In this document: positions 35,277 to 44,463 of the stretch, piece by piece
Numbering within the stretch: the stretch's first letter is position 1
Layout: every line of letters begins with the position of its first letter
Assembly (NCBI GenBank): GCA_029068555.1
Contig: JAIECJ010000060.1
Location: 1-64,000 of the forward strand
Reading direction: 5' to 3'
Length of the DNA: 64,000 nucleotides
Source of the DNA: Lachnospiraceae bacterium
GTDB taxonomy: Bacteria > Bacillota > Clostridia > Lachnospirales > Lachnospiraceae
Notes under the pieces: generated by a model
What the model was told of the DNA's origin: nothing
The model's input: the letters and a program-made list of their open reading frames with translations, nothing else
The model's database searches: none
Program-made: the position numbers and the translations under genes

Positions 35277-36356
35277 ATGAGAAACAAAGTATTGATAATT
35301 GATGATGCAGAATTTAACCGTGAAATGCTCACAGAGATACTTGAGGAAGAATATCCGGTTCTTTTGGCTGAAAACGGGCAGCAGGGAATTGAGATGATTG
35401 AGCAGCATGCGGATGAAATCTGCGTGGTGCTGCTTGACCTGATTATGCCGGTTATGGATGGCTATGCTGTTATGAAGCTGTTAGAACAGAGGGGATATCT
35501 CAAACGGATACCAGTGCTGGTTATCAGTGGAGAGCAGGCAGTGGATGTAGAGCGCAGATGTTTTGATTATGGAGTGACAGACTTTATCAAGAAACCGTTT
35601 GACAATTCGCTTGTAATGAAGCGCGTGAAAAATGTGGCGGATTTGTTTGCATACAGAAATTGCCTTGAGGAGCAGGTAGCGTCGCAGACCAAAACACTGA
35701 AACGTCAATATGACATGATATGCAGACAGGCAGAAGAACTCATAAAACGCAACGAAAAGATAACAGACATCCTTGCGGAGGTGGTTGAGAGCCGCAATCT
35801 GGAGAGCGGCGAGCATGTAAAACGCGTGAAATCATACACACAGATTCTGGCAAGGGAGATGATGAAACGCTATCCGGAGTATCATCTTACAGAAGAGGAG
35901 GTGCGCATCATAGAGTCTGCGAGCGCGGTGCATGACATTGGAAAGATTGCAATACCAGACAATATTCTGCTAAAGCCTGGTAAACTGACGGATGAGGAAT
36001 TTGAGTGCATGAAGTCCCATACTGTCAGGGGGTGTGAGGTGCTGGACCATATCAATGAAGTGTGGGATGACAATTACAAAGCTTATGCAAGCGAGATATG
36101 CAGGCACCATCATGAGCGTTTTGATGGCAGAGGATATCCTGATAAGCTCGTGGGTGATGATATTCCGATAGCGGCGCAGATTGTTTCGGTTGCGGATGTA
36201 TATGATGCGCTGATTAGTGAGCGCTGTTATAAAAAGGCATTTACAAAGGAGCAGGCGTTCAGCATGATTATAAATGGTGAGTGTGGAAAATTTTCTCCGA
36301 AGCTCATGGATTGTCTGAAAAATGTCAGGGAAGAAATGGAGAATGTCGCCAGATAA
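35277..36356 (+). CDS. REC-HD-GYP response regulator, probable c-di-GMP phosphodiesterase
   Basis: The receiver domain (residues 1-125) has LIIDDAEFNREM and the phospho-acceptor in VLLDLIMPVMDGY, followed by KKPF. The HD-GYP domain (about 165-355) has the metal ligands in SAVHDIGKIAIP, CRHHHERFDGRGYPD and VADVYDAL. The GYP triad is intact, so c-di-GMP hydrolysis is likely, as in RpfG. 359 residues. No cognate histidine kinase is adjacent. AAGAGGG precedes the ATG. Confidence 0.9.
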   Translation: MRNKVLIIDDAEFNREMLTEILEEEYPVLLAENGQQGIEMIEQHADEICVVLLDLIMPVMDGYAVMKLLEQRGYLKRIPVLVISGEQAVDVERRCFDYGVTDFIKKPFDNSLVMKRVKNVADLFAYRNCLEEQVASQTKTLKRQYDMICRQAEELIKRNEKITDILAEVVESRNLESGEHVKRVKSYTQILAREMMKRYPEYHLTEEEVRIIESASAVHDIGKIAIPDNILLKPGKLTDEEFECMKSHTVRGCEVLDHINEVWDDNYKAYASEICRHHHERFDGRGYPDKLVGDDIPIAAQIVSVADVYDALISERCYKKAFTKEQAFSMIINGECGKFSPKLMDCLKNVREEMENVAR

Positions 36357-36384
36357 ATGTTCTTTGACTTTATGGGTATGGATT

Positions 36385-36428
36385 ATTTTTGATCGGGTAG
36401 TGGATTGTAGCTCTACCCGATCAAAAAA
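36385..36428. repeat. perfect 16-bp inverted repeat between the HD-GYP and csoR genes
   Basis: Arms 36385-36400 and 36413-36428 are perfect complements (core GATCGGGTAG/CTACCCGATC). The flanks are T-rich before and A-rich after, so no U-run follows on either strand; it is a hairpin but a poor intrinsic terminator. It ends four bases before the csoR -35 box. Confidence 0.6.
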
Positions 36429-36431
36429 AGC

Positions 36432-36460
36432 TTGACATTTACCATACTGGGGTATAGTAT
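36432..36460 (+). promoter_or_regulatory. csoR-copA promoter with CsoR-type operator
   Basis: TTGACA (36432-36437) and TAGTAT (36455-36460), spacer 17, enclose TACCATACTGGGGTAT (36440-36455). This is very close to the CsoR operator of the B. subtilis copZA operon as I remember it (TACC-x-TAC-x-GGGGTAT). Position between -35 and -10 fits repression relieved by Cu(I). Confidence 0.75.
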
Positions 36461-36489
36461 ATATTGTATAAAAGTAAAGGAGAAAAACT

Positions 36490-36828
36490 ATGGAAGATAA
36501 AATGAATGAAGGAATCGAGAGGGAGGAGACTGTGTGCGCAAACCATGTGCACGAGACAAAGGAGCGTTCTGAAAAAGAATACAGGGATATGATTAACAGA
36601 CTCAGCCGCATTGAAGGTCAGATACGCGGTATCAAAGGAATGGTGGAAAAAAACGTTTACTGTACGGATATTCTGGTACAGGTTGCGGCAGTGAATGCAG
36701 CACTCAACAGTTTTAACAGGGTACTTCTGGCAAATCATATCAAGACATGCGTGACACAGGATATCAGGGATGGTAAAGAGGAGACAGTGGATGAGCTTAT
36801 CAGTACACTGAAAAAACTGATGAAATAA
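36490..36828 (+). CDS. csoR: copper-sensing transcriptional repressor CsoR
   Basis: CsoR-family (DUF156) four-helix repressor, 112 residues. The Cu(I) ligands are in place: Cys in KNVYCTDILVQV, then His and Cys in LLANHIKTCV, the C-x-H-xxx-C pattern that separates CsoR from RcnR/FrmR. A 35-residue polar N-terminal extension (with VCANHVHET) is longer than usual and could add a metal site. AAAGGAG precedes ATG 36490. It lies directly before copA. Confidence 0.92.
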   Translation: MEDKMNEGIEREETVCANHVHETKERSEKEYRDMINRLSRIEGQIRGIKGMVEKNVYCTDILVQVAAVNAALNSFNRVLLANHIKTCVTQDIRDGKEETVDELISTLKKLMK

Positions 36829-36879
36829 TAGTATATTGGAATTTTGGGACATAATAGGAATAAAAAGGAGTAGATAGAG

Positions 36880-39435
36880 ATGGAGCAGTATACAGTAACC
36901 GGTATGAGCTGTGCCGCCTGCAGTGCCAGGGTAGAGAAGGCAGTTTCAAAAGTATCGGGTGTCAGTGCGTGTTCAGTCAGCCTTCTTACAAATTCCATGG
37001 GAGTGGAAGGAAACGCTGCCCCGGAAGATATCATCAGGGCAGTTGAGGAAGCGGGATATGGAGCTGCACGCAAAGGCAGCGGCAATACGAAAAGCAGTGC
37101 GTATGTGGAGCAGGAGGAAATGTTGAAAGACAGGGAGACTCCGGTTTTAAAGCGCAGGTTATGGTATTCGGTTGGTTTTCTTGCTGTCCTGATGTATTTT
37201 TCGATGGGGCATATGATGTGGGATTTTCCAGTGCCCGCCGCATTGGATAACAACCATGTCGCTATGGGACTGATACAACTGCTGCTTACTATAGCAGTCA
37301 TGGTGATCAACCAGAAATTTTTTGTCAGCGGTTTTAAGAGTCTTTTGCATAAGGCGCCCAATATGGATACGCTCGTGGCGCTTGGCTCGACGGCAGCATT
37401 TGTCTATAGCGCTTATGCGCTTTTTGCCATGACAGATGCACAGCTGCGGGGTGATGATATGGCTGTTATGGGATATATGCACGAGTTTTATTTTGAGTCG
37501 GCGGCGATGATACTGACATTGATTACGGTCGGGAAAATGCTTGAGGCACACTCCAAGGGAAGAACGACGGATGCACTGAAAGGTCTGATGAAAATATCCC
37601 CAAAGACGGCAATAGTAGTGCGTGGCGACAGCGAAGTTGAGGTTCCTATAGAGGATGTATCAGTGGGAGATGTGTTTGTGGTGAGACCAGGGCAGAGCAT
37701 CCCCGTGGATGGCATCGTCCTTGAAGGCACAAGCGCTGTAAATGAAGCAGCGCTTACAGGTGAGAGTGTTCCGGTGGATAAACAGGCAGGCGACAGGGTG
37801 TCGGCGGCAACAGTCAATCAGTCAGGATTTGTCAGATGCAGAGCTGTACGGGTTGGCGAAGATACAACATTATCACAGATTATCAGAATGGTGAGCGATG
37901 CGGCAGCCACGAAAGCGCCGATAGCGAAAGTGGCGGATAAAGTATCGGGCGTGTTTGTTCCGGCGGTAATCGTGATCGCGGTTGCCACGATACTTGTGTG
38001 GCTGGCTGTTGGTCAGACAGCAGGATTTGCCCTTGCAAGGGGGATATCGGTGCTTGTCATCAGCTGTCCCTGCGCACTGGGTCTTGCCACTCCGGTAGCC
38101 ATTATGGTTGGAAATGGCATGGGGGCAAAGAACGGCATTATGTTTAAGACCGCAGTGTCGCTTGAGGAGGCGGGAAAGGTTTCGGTTGTGGCGTTAGATA
38201 AGACGGGAACTATCACAAGCGGAGAGCCGAAGGTGACTGACATCATACCGGCGCAGGGTGTGTCGGCGGATGAACTGCTTGCCATAGCGTACACGCTGGA
38301 ACAGAAAAGTGAACATCCGCTTGCGCGCGCTGTAAATGAGTACGCAAAAGAATATTTTTCAGATAAAACATGTAGTTTACCGGATGTGAGGGCATTTAAA
38401 GCGCTTCCCGGAAATGGGTTAACCGCAGAGGCGGATGGCAGACATTTGTATGGCGGAAATGCAAAATTTATCGGGGAGAGGCTTGAAATACCACAAGCGT
38501 TTCTGCGAAAATCGGAAAAACTTGCTGAGGAGGGAAAGACGCCGTTGTTCTTTGCAAGTGACACGCTTGTCGGGATGATAGCTGTGGCGGATGTCATCAA
38601 GGAGGACAGCAGGCAGGCAGTGGAAGAGCTCAAAAATATGGGAATCCATGTCGTAATGCTGACTGGGGACAATGAGCGCACTGCAAACGCAATCGGCAGG
38701 CAGGCAGGCGTTGACGAGGTGATAGCAGGTGTCCTTCCTGACGGAAAGGAAAGCGTTATACGGAGCCTGATGGAAAAAGGGAAAACGGCCATGGTAGGGG
38801 ATGGGATTAATGATGCGCCGGCACTGACAAGGGCGGATATTGGTATCGCCATCGGCGCCGGGACAGATATTGCGATTGATGCGGCAGACGTGGTGCTGAT
38901 GAAAAGCCGCCTGAAGGATGTGCCGGCGGCGATTCGTCTAAGCCGCCGGACACTGACAAACATTCATGAAAACCTTTTCTGGGCGTTTTTCTATAATATC
39001 ATAGGAATCCCCTTGGCAGCAGGCGTGTGGATTCCACTGTTTGGATGGCAGCTGAACCCTATGTTCGGAGCTGCGGCGATGAGCCTTTCCAGTTTCTGCG
39101 TGGTGACGAATGCACTGCGGCTGAATCTGGCTGATATATACAGCACAGGACATGACCGGAAAGGTAAAACGGGCGTGCAGGCACGGACTGTAAAAGATAA
39201 CAAAGTGAGTAAAGGAGAAAGTAAAATGACAAAAACAATGAAAATCGAGGGAATGATGTGCGGACACTGTGAGGCAAGGGTGAAGAAATGCCTTGAGGCG
39301 TTAGAACAGGTGACAGAGGCAGCAGTAAGCCACGAGGCAGGAACAGCAGTGGTTACACTGAATGCGGAGGTCAGCGACGATGTCCTGAAAAATACGGTTG
39401 AAGAACAGGACTACAAAGTGATTTCAGTGGAATAG
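36880..39435 (+). CDS. copA: copper-exporting P1B-type ATPase CopA with C-terminal CopZ-like domain
   Basis: CopA pumps Cu(I) out of the cytosol. An N-terminal HMA domain ([14 protein letters not shown], Cys11 and Cys14) precedes about eight membrane helices. Motifs are TGES in the actuator, [14 protein letters not shown] for the ion path, DKTGTITSG for phosphorylation, SEHPLA and [11 protein letters not shown]. The pump proper ends near residue 760. Residues 783-851 are a second HMA domain ([17 protein letters not shown]) that is normally a separate CopZ chaperone. 851 residues. AAAGGAG precedes the ATG. Confidence 0.95.
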   Translation: MEQYTVTGMSCAACSARVEKAVSKVSGVSACSVSLLTNSMGVEGNAAPEDIIRAVEEAGYGAARKGSGNTKSSAYVEQEEMLKDRETPVLKRRLWYSVGFLAVLMYFSMGHMMWDFPVPAALDNNHVAMGLIQLLLTIAVMVINQKFFVSGFKSLLHKAPNMDTLVALGSTAAFVYSAYALFAMTDAQLRGDDMAVMGYMHEFYFESAAMILTLITVGKMLEAHSKGRTTDALKGLMKISPKTAIVVRGDSEVEVPIEDVSVGDVFVVRPGQSIPVDGIVLEGTSAVNEAALTGESVPVDKQAGDRVSAATVNQSGFVRCRAVRVGEDTTLSQIIRMVSDAAATKAPIAKVADKVSGVFVPAVIVIAVATILVWLAVGQTAGFALARGISVLVISCPCALGLATPVAIMVGNGMGAKNGIMFKTAVSLEEAGKVSVVALDKTGTITSGEPKVTDIIPAQGVSADELLAIAYTLEQKSEHPLARAVNEYAKEYFSDKTCSLPDVRAFKALPGNGLTAEADGRHLYGGNAKFIGERLEIPQAFLRKSEKLAEEGKTPLFFASDTLVGMIAVADVIKEDSRQAVEELKNMGIHVVMLTGDNERTANAIGRQAGVDEVIAGVLPDGKESVIRSLMEKGKTAMVGDGINDAPALTRADIGIAIGAGTDIAIDAADVVLMKSRLKDVPAAIRLSRRTLTNIHENLFWAFFYNIIGIPLAAGVWIPLFGWQLNPMFGAAAMSLSSFCVVTNALRLNLADIYSTGHDRKGKTGVQARTVKDNKVSKGESKMTKTMKIEGMMCGHCEARVKKCLEALEQVTEAAVSHEAGTAVVTLNAEVSDDVLKNTVEEQDYKVISVE
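39226..39435 (+). CDS. copZ: possible internally initiated copper chaperone CopZ
   Basis: ATG 39226 is in frame with copA, and AAAGGAG (39211-39217) lies 8 bases upstream, a textbook ribosome-binding site inside the copA reading frame. The resulting 69-residue protein is the normal length of CopZ, with the MxCxxC metal site in [13 protein letters not shown]. The likely origin is an ancestral copA-copZ pair that lost the copA stop. Both a fused and a free form could be made. That two products exist is an inference. Confidence 0.6.
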   Translation: MTKTMKIEGMMCGHCEARVKKCLEALEQVTEAAVSHEAGTAVVTLNAEVSDDVLKNTVEEQDYKVISVE

Positions 39436-39783
39436 AATAGAATTTGAAATTTGTATGGCGGGCAGGGTAATTCCTGTTCGCCTCTTTGATAAAAAGGGGC
39501 TGTAAATTTGGGAAAATCTGCCTGAAAAGATAGAAATTTAGCCTGAAATAAATTACCAAATTCTATTGAAAAATGTAAAAAAAAGTTTATAATAGTAAAT
39601 GTTAATATATAGGTTAAAATTGCCTGTATATTTTGGATTGCAACTATTTTTTGGCAATATGGTGGCGGACAGAGACATGGTTTGAACCGGATTGGGTGTC
39701 ATTGGAGCGTTTTTTTACAATTTGCTAAGGAATAGTTTAGGGAAAGCAATTTCAGGTTTGTTATTGGGGAAGGAGGTGAAGGA
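39436..39783 (+). promoter_or_regulatory. intergenic region with promoter and long leader for the lipoprotein-protease unit
   Basis: Just after copA, GCGGGCAGG/CCTGTTCGC (39458-39479 region) can form a weak terminator stem without a good U-run. A promoter TTGAAA (39566-39571) and TATAAT (39588-39593), spacer 16, follows. The inferred leader of about 185 bases up to the TTG start contains no recognisable riboswitch or repeat. Confidence 0.5.
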
Positions 39784-40173
39784 TTGGGCAGAATGGGTGC
39801 ATTATTATTTGGAGTGGTGTGTATTGGCCTGGCTGGCAGTCTGCTGGTAGCTTGCAATAGCAAGCGGAAAGTGGACGAGAATTTTGTTCAGCAGATGCCG
39901 CAATTCACTGAAACTGAAAGTTCTTCTGAGAATGAGAAGAAAGAGTTGGAACTGATTGCTTTGGCGGAGAATCAGGAAGATGCTGAAAAGATAGCGGAAC
40001 TCTATGGGATAACATTGTCATCATTTGCAAATGGTGTGGCAGTGTTTACGACAGACAAGGAGTTTCAGGAGCTTCAGGAGCTTGGAGATATTAACGGGTA
40101 TCCGACACTGACCGTGAACAACAGCTCTTATCAGTTGAAAGAACTTACTATTGAGACTGATACCGGCCAATAA
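39784..40173 (+). CDS. lipoprotein resembling the propeptide of the adjacent subtilase
   Basis: A 129-residue protein with a lipoprotein signal peptide ending in the lipobox LLVAC (Cys about residue 21), so it should be anchored outside the membrane. After a polar linker, residues about 57-95 contain QEDAEKIAELYG and SSFANGVAVF. These align with REDAEAVAEGFG and ESFGNGVAVI in the pro-region of the protease encoded next. Subtilase propeptides act as folding helpers and inhibitors, so an inhibitor or chaperone role is inferred. TTG 39784 is chosen by AGGAGG at 39771. Confidence 0.75.
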   Translation: MGRMGALLFGVVCIGLAGSLLVACNSKRKVDENFVQQMPQFTETESSSENEKKELELIALAENQEDAEKIAELYGITLSSFANGVAVFTTDKEFQELQELGDINGYPTLTVNNSSYQLKELTIETDTGQ

Positions 40174-40219
40174 TAATGTTGGAGCAATGTAGGAATTGAG
40201 TAAAAAGGAGAAATTATCA

Positions 40220-43200
40220 ATGAAACTGAAAAAAGCAAGAATATTTTCTGCCATATTAGCGGCATCAATGTTTCTGAATTCGACAGGAATGACCGTTCTG
40301 GCTGAATCAAACAGCGATGGTATTGTGGCTGAGCTTGAGACAGAGACAAGTGTTGACGAGCTGGCAGAAATAAGCAGTGAGCCTGAAGAAGCAGATCCGG
40401 AAGGGGATGACACAGCGGAAAAAGCTGAGGCGACAGAAGAAGCTGCGGAAAGTACGGCAGTGACAGAGGAGCAGCCGACCAGCGAGACATCTGAGCCAGA
40501 GACAACTCCTGTAGAGGAAACTTCAACAGAGACTGGAACAACAGAAACAGCTGTTCCAAGTGAGACAACAGAGGAAACATCTTCCGAGGAAGTGGCGGCA
40601 ACAGAGGAAGAAACATCAACAGATGATGCTGCAACAGAAGAAACAACAGAAGACATAACGACGGAAGAGGAGACGACAACAGAGGAAGAAACGACAACGG
40701 AAGAAGAGACGACAACAGAGGAAGAAACAGATGAATTATTCCCGGGACTTGCTGAAAGCTATAAGCTTTCAAAGAGACAGTTAGAAGATAAAGCAATCCT
40801 TGCAGAGCATGTTGACGAAATCGCAGCGCTTGCGGACGACGATGGAAATGCGGATGCGTATGTAAAGGGTGAGGTTGTATACCTGACAGACAGCAGGGAA
40901 GATGCCGAGGCGGTTGCAGAAGGCTTTGGCGGTGAACTCGAAAGCTTCGGAAATGGCGTAGCGGTAATCAGGCTTGGTGAGAAGCGTACAGTAGGTGAGG
41001 CAGTAAAGGCAGCATCCAGCAGATCCTATAACCTGCCGGCTGTATGGCCAAACTACTATTATAAGCTCTTTGAGGAATATAACGACCCTGCACTGCAGGA
41101 GTACAGTGAATATTACCAGTGGGCACATGAGTATGTGGGCGATATGTACGCATGGGACGCAGGCTATAAGGGAGCCGGGGTCAAGATTGGTATTATTGAT
41201 ACCGGTGTACTTAGCACACATGAGGATTTAAAGGATAATGTAAAGCAGAATCTTTCCATGGTACAGGGAAGCGGAGCGGCGACGACAACAGACCCGAACG
41301 GACATGGTACACACGTTGCCGGTATCGCTGCTGCTGTAGGCAATAATGGAAAGGGAGGAGCTGGTATTGCACCAGAAGCACAGATTTATGCATATAGTGT
41401 TATGGATGCCAACGGATCCATGAAGACAGCAGATATTATAAGCGCTATTAATAAAGCTGTTTCAGATGGCGTAGATGTTGTCAATATGAGTCTGGGAAGC
41501 GGCTACTATGACGGAAATGCAAACAGCGCGATACAGGCTGCGTATAATTCAGGTGTTGCGATATTCGCAGCTGCTGGAAACGAAGCGACAAATGGATATG
41601 AATATCCTGCATCATACGATAAAGTATGCTCTGTCGCTGCATTGAATCAGGACGGAAGCAAGGCGGGCTTTACAAATTATGGCAATAAGGTCGATCTGGC
41701 ATTCCCTGGAGTAGACATTGTTTCTACTTATAATGGTTCTGACCAGTCTTATGCATCTTTACAGGGTACAAGTATGGCGTGTCCTGTTGCGGTAGGTGCG
41801 GCAGCAGTTATTTTATCTGGTTCTGATAAGGTGGCAGCGCTGAAAGGAAAGAGCGGGAAGGCAAAAGTTGATGCATTGTTCTCTGTTATGCAGAAAAATG
41901 TAAATAAGTCATCTTCTCCGCAGGTAGGTTCTGGCACTACATATTTACCAAAAGTGTTTGGCATAAAAGTGCAGGCTGCAGATGCGGTGCCTGCGACACC
42001 AGTAATTAATGATAATAATGTTACTACCTATACAGATGAATGGGTAGAAATTCCTGTCACATGCAGTGCGCGCAATGTACAGTTATATTATTCTATAAAC
42101 GGCAAAAAGCCTGCTTATAAAAATGGTATAGTCACAAATGGTCAGCCTCTTTCAGGTGGTAAGGCATATGTAGGCGGTGCAAAGCAGGTTACCTTGAATG
42201 TTATAGCAGTGAACCGCGTAACAGGAAAAGCAAGCAAAGTTGCCTCAAAGAAATATAAATTTGAGCCTGCTCCACGTGAAGTAATCATTTCGTCTGCTGA
42301 TTCAGTAAATCAGATTGCAGCAGGAAAGAATCTGACACTTAGCGCAACTGTAGTGCCTTCCTATGCAAAATTCGGAACTGGAAACAAGGTTGAGTGGAGC
42401 GTAGTTAGCGGTAACGGTGTTACAGTAAAGAATGGTAAGGTGACAGTAGCTAAGGGTACCCCGGCTGGCGAGTGCGTGATTCAGGCAAAAGCTGGCAAAG
42501 ACAAGAACGATAAAGACGTGACAGCTGAAATTACATTAAAGATTCTTGGCGACGTGAAGATAACAAAGATTAAGTTTGGTACATCAAAGTATACAATCTA
42601 CACGGGTGATTCTCAAAATCTTGTAGGAGAAAGCAATAGTAATATTACAATAGACGGCGGGACACTCGAGGATGTCGTATGGAGCAGTAACAATAAGAAA
42701 GTTGCAACTGTGGATTCAAACGGAATGGTAACTGCCTTGGCTCCTGGTAAGGCGACAATTAAGGCAACTGCCAATGACGGAAGTAAAAAGGCAGCAAGCT
42801 GTACAATCACTGTTAAGCAGCTGGCAAACAGTATTACACTGAGCGGACCGGATAAGATTGCAGTAGGTAAGAGCGCAACGATTAAAGCGACCATATCACC
42901 TGCAAATGTATCAAGTAAAAAATTGAACTGGTCTGTGGAACCTGCAAATAATGTGACAGTCAGTGCAAGCGGAAAGGTATCGGTAAAGAGCGGCGCAAAT
43001 GGTGTATACACAGTGACAGCAACCGAGAAAGATGTTCCGGAAGGAAAAGTGCCGCAGAAGGCAAGCTTCAAATTTGAGGCAGTGGCAAGTCCGATTACAA
43101 AAATTGAGCTGCCGAAAACAGCTAATTTGTTTTCATACTCTGGCTATTATGATGCACCAAGATATATGCAGCTTGAAACAAAGGTAACAGGTGGCGACAG

Positions 43201-44056
43201 CAAGTCTGTGGAATACACAAGCAGCGCGCCTGGAGTTGTTTATGTGGATTCTGAAGGCTGGATATATGCACTTTCTAATGGTAAAGCGACAATCACATGT
43301 ACTGCGACAGACGGAAGCAACAAGAAGGCAAAATGCAATGTTGTAGTAAGTGTTCCGATGTCAAGGGTTACGATCGTACCGAAGAACGCCAATGAAGGCA
43401 TCGTATCTGTAGGTTCAAAGATTACGCTCTCAGCAAAGGTTAGCAATAATTTTGGAAAAGCTGCAAACCAGAAGGTGAAATGGAGTGTAGTGGAAGGCAG
43501 CGAGCAATATATTAGCGTGAATGAAAATACAGGTGAGGTGAAAGGAATTGCATCTGGTCTCTTAACAGGACAGGATCCGTATGCTTATGTTAAGGCGACG
43601 GCAATGGACGGAAGTGGTGTAAGTGCAGTTTATTCAGTCATTGTACTTCCGAAGGTTGCTGAGTTTAAAGCAAACAGGACTGGTGTATTGGATTTTCAGC
43701 CATATGTGGTATATGAGGGCGATAACGGCAGGATGCGCTTAGCGCCATCATATAGTGTTGACATAAGCGGCGGAAGAGAGCTTGGCTACCAGAACGATCC
43801 CGATACAGGCGAATTTTGGCTTGTTCCGAAATGGACAACAACAAACCGCACTTATCAAGAGATAGTGCAAGGCGGTGGATATGTTTTGTCAAATGAAGTA
43901 CAGAAAGTAAAATTAACAATAACGCTGAAAGATGGTTCAAATAAAAAACAGATAGTAAACATTGAATATGTAGTTACAAAGGACGGAGTGATAATGGGAG
44001 TTGAACCAGTAGAATCAAATTCCGGAAAATCTGTTTACACAGCAAATGTTCAGTAA
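40220..44056 (+). CDS. large secreted subtilisin-like serine protease (S8) with Big2-type repeats
   Basis: 1278 residues from ATG 40220 (AAGGAG upstream). A signal peptide (MKLKKARIFSAILAASMFLN) is followed by a Thr/Glu-rich tract (about 35-175, ETTTEEE units), a pro-region (about 210-260) and the S8 catalytic domain (about 310-570). The triad is Asp in IGIIDTGVL (about 327), His in NGHGTHVAGI (about 362) and Ser in GTSMACPVA (about 518). The rest holds four or more bacterial Ig-like domains (for example ATVDSNGMVTALAPGKATI). There is no LPxTG or membrane anchor at the C-terminus, so it may be released or held by other means. Confidence 0.93.
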   Translation: MKLKKARIFSAILAASMFLNSTGMTVLAESNSDGIVAELETETSVDELAEISSEPEEADPEGDDTAEKAEATEEAAESTAVTEEQPTSETSEPETTPVEETSTETGTTETAVPSETTEETSSEEVAATEEETSTDDAATEETTEDITTEEETTTEEETTTEEETTTEEETDELFPGLAESYKLSKRQLEDKAILAEHVDEIAALADDDGNADAYVKGEVVYLTDSREDAEAVAEGFGGELESFGNGVAVIRLGEKRTVGEAVKAASSRSYNLPAVWPNYYYKLFEEYNDPALQEYSEYYQWAHEYVGDMYAWDAGYKGAGVKIGIIDTGVLSTHEDLKDNVKQNLSMVQGSGAATTTDPNGHGTHVAGIAAAVGNNGKGGAGIAPEAQIYAYSVMDANGSMKTADIISAINKAVSDGVDVVNMSLGSGYYDGNANSAIQAAYNSGVAIFAAAGNEATNGYEYPASYDKVCSVAALNQDGSKAGFTNYGNKVDLAFPGVDIVSTYNGSDQSYASLQGTSMACPVAVGAAAVILSGSDKVAALKGKSGKAKVDALFSVMQKNVNKSSSPQVGSGTTYLPKVFGIKVQAADAVPATPVINDNNVTTYTDEWVEIPVTCSARNVQLYYSINGKKPAYKNGIVTNGQPLSGGKAYVGGAKQVTLNVIAVNRVTGKASKVASKKYKFEPAPREVIISSADSVNQIAAGKNLTLSATVVPSYAKFGTGNKVEWSVVSGNGVTVKNGKVTVAKGTPAGECVIQAKAGKDKNDKDVTAEITLKILGDVKITKIKFGTSKYTIYTGDSQNLVGESNSNITIDGGTLEDVVWSSNNKKVATVDSNGMVTALAPGKATIKATANDGSKKAASCTITVKQLANSITLSGPDKIAVGKSATIKATISPANVSSKKLNWSVEPANNVTVSASGKVSVKSGANGVYTVTATEKDVPEGKVPQKASFKFEAVASPITKIELPKTANLFSYSGYYDAPRYMQLETKVTGGDSKSVEYTSSAPGVVYVDSEGWIYALSNGKATITCTATDGSNKKAKCNVVVSVPMSRVTIVPKNANEGIVSVGSKITLSAKVSNNFGKAANQKVKWSVVEGSEQYISVNENTGEVKGIASGLLTGQDPYAYVKATAMDGSGVSAVYSVIVLPKVAEFKANRTGVLDFQPYVVYEGDNGRMRLAPSYSVDISGGRELGYQNDPDTGEFWLVPKWTTTNRTYQEIVQGGGYVLSNEVQKVKLTITLKDGSNKKQIVNIEYVVTKDGVIMGVEPVESNSGKSVYTANVQ

Positions 44057-44104
44057 GTGAATACTGTTACAGGAATTAGACTGTTGAAGTTTAATTTGTC
44101 TCTG

Positions 44105-44151
44105 ACAAACTGGTTAATAAGCTTATGCTTATTAACCAGTTTGTTTTTTTC
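44105..44151 (+). terminator. strong terminator after the protease gene
   Basis: Perfect 18-bp arms (44105-44122 and 44127-44144) around TTAT, followed by seven T residues. Confidence 0.92.
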
Positions 44152-44171
44152 ATTGTAAATGTATACCCTTT

Positions 44172-44330
44172 CTTGCAGCGTTACAATTCACACCAACGCC
44201 AGTTTTCATCAGCTTATAAGTTATTGAGGTGTGAATTATAACAGATTTTGCACACAAAATGCTAAAAGGCAAGCATTTTGGCGCATGATTCCCACTACTT
44301 TGGTGTAGGTGAGAACAGTAACCTTGCAGC
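44172..44330. mobile_element. 143-bp MITE-like element, copy B, with 8-bp target duplication
   Basis: The element (44180-44322) is the reverse complement of copy A with 139 of 143 bases identical. It runs from GTTACAATTCACACC to GTGAGAACAGTAAC and is flanked by perfect direct repeats CTTGCAGC (44172-44179 and 44323-44330). The flanks differ from those of copy A, which shows independent insertion. Together with the terminator and a promoter it fills the 407-base gap before the next gene. Confidence 0.88.
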
Positions 44331-44360
44331 TTCCGATTTTGAAAAAAACTGTAGAATGCA

Positions 44361-44390
44361 TTGACAAATTGATGCGAAAAACGGTAAAAT
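44361..44390 (+). promoter_or_regulatory. promoter of the REC-GGDEF-EAL gene
   Basis: TTGACA (44361-44366) and TAAAAT (44385-44390), spacer 18, lie about 30 bases after the mobile element. Confidence 0.65.
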
Positions 44391-44463
44391 TGTAATTAGG
44401 TTGTGTATATTTTGCATAAACATCCGCCGGACGGTTCAGGATGGAAAAGGAGCTGATACATAT

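Noticed and set aside
36385..36428. Intrinsic terminator after the HD-GYP gene
   Set aside because: The hairpin is followed by A residues, not T, on the relevant strand; listed as an inverted repeat instead.
38013..38963. A 316-codon minus-strand open frame
   Set aside because: It is antisense to the catalytic half of copA; codon bias of copA creates it.
40021..40796. Long minus-strand open frames rich in Ser/Val and Leu/Pro
   Set aside because: They are antisense to the Thr/Glu repeat coding region of the protease; the composition is a mirror of that repeat.
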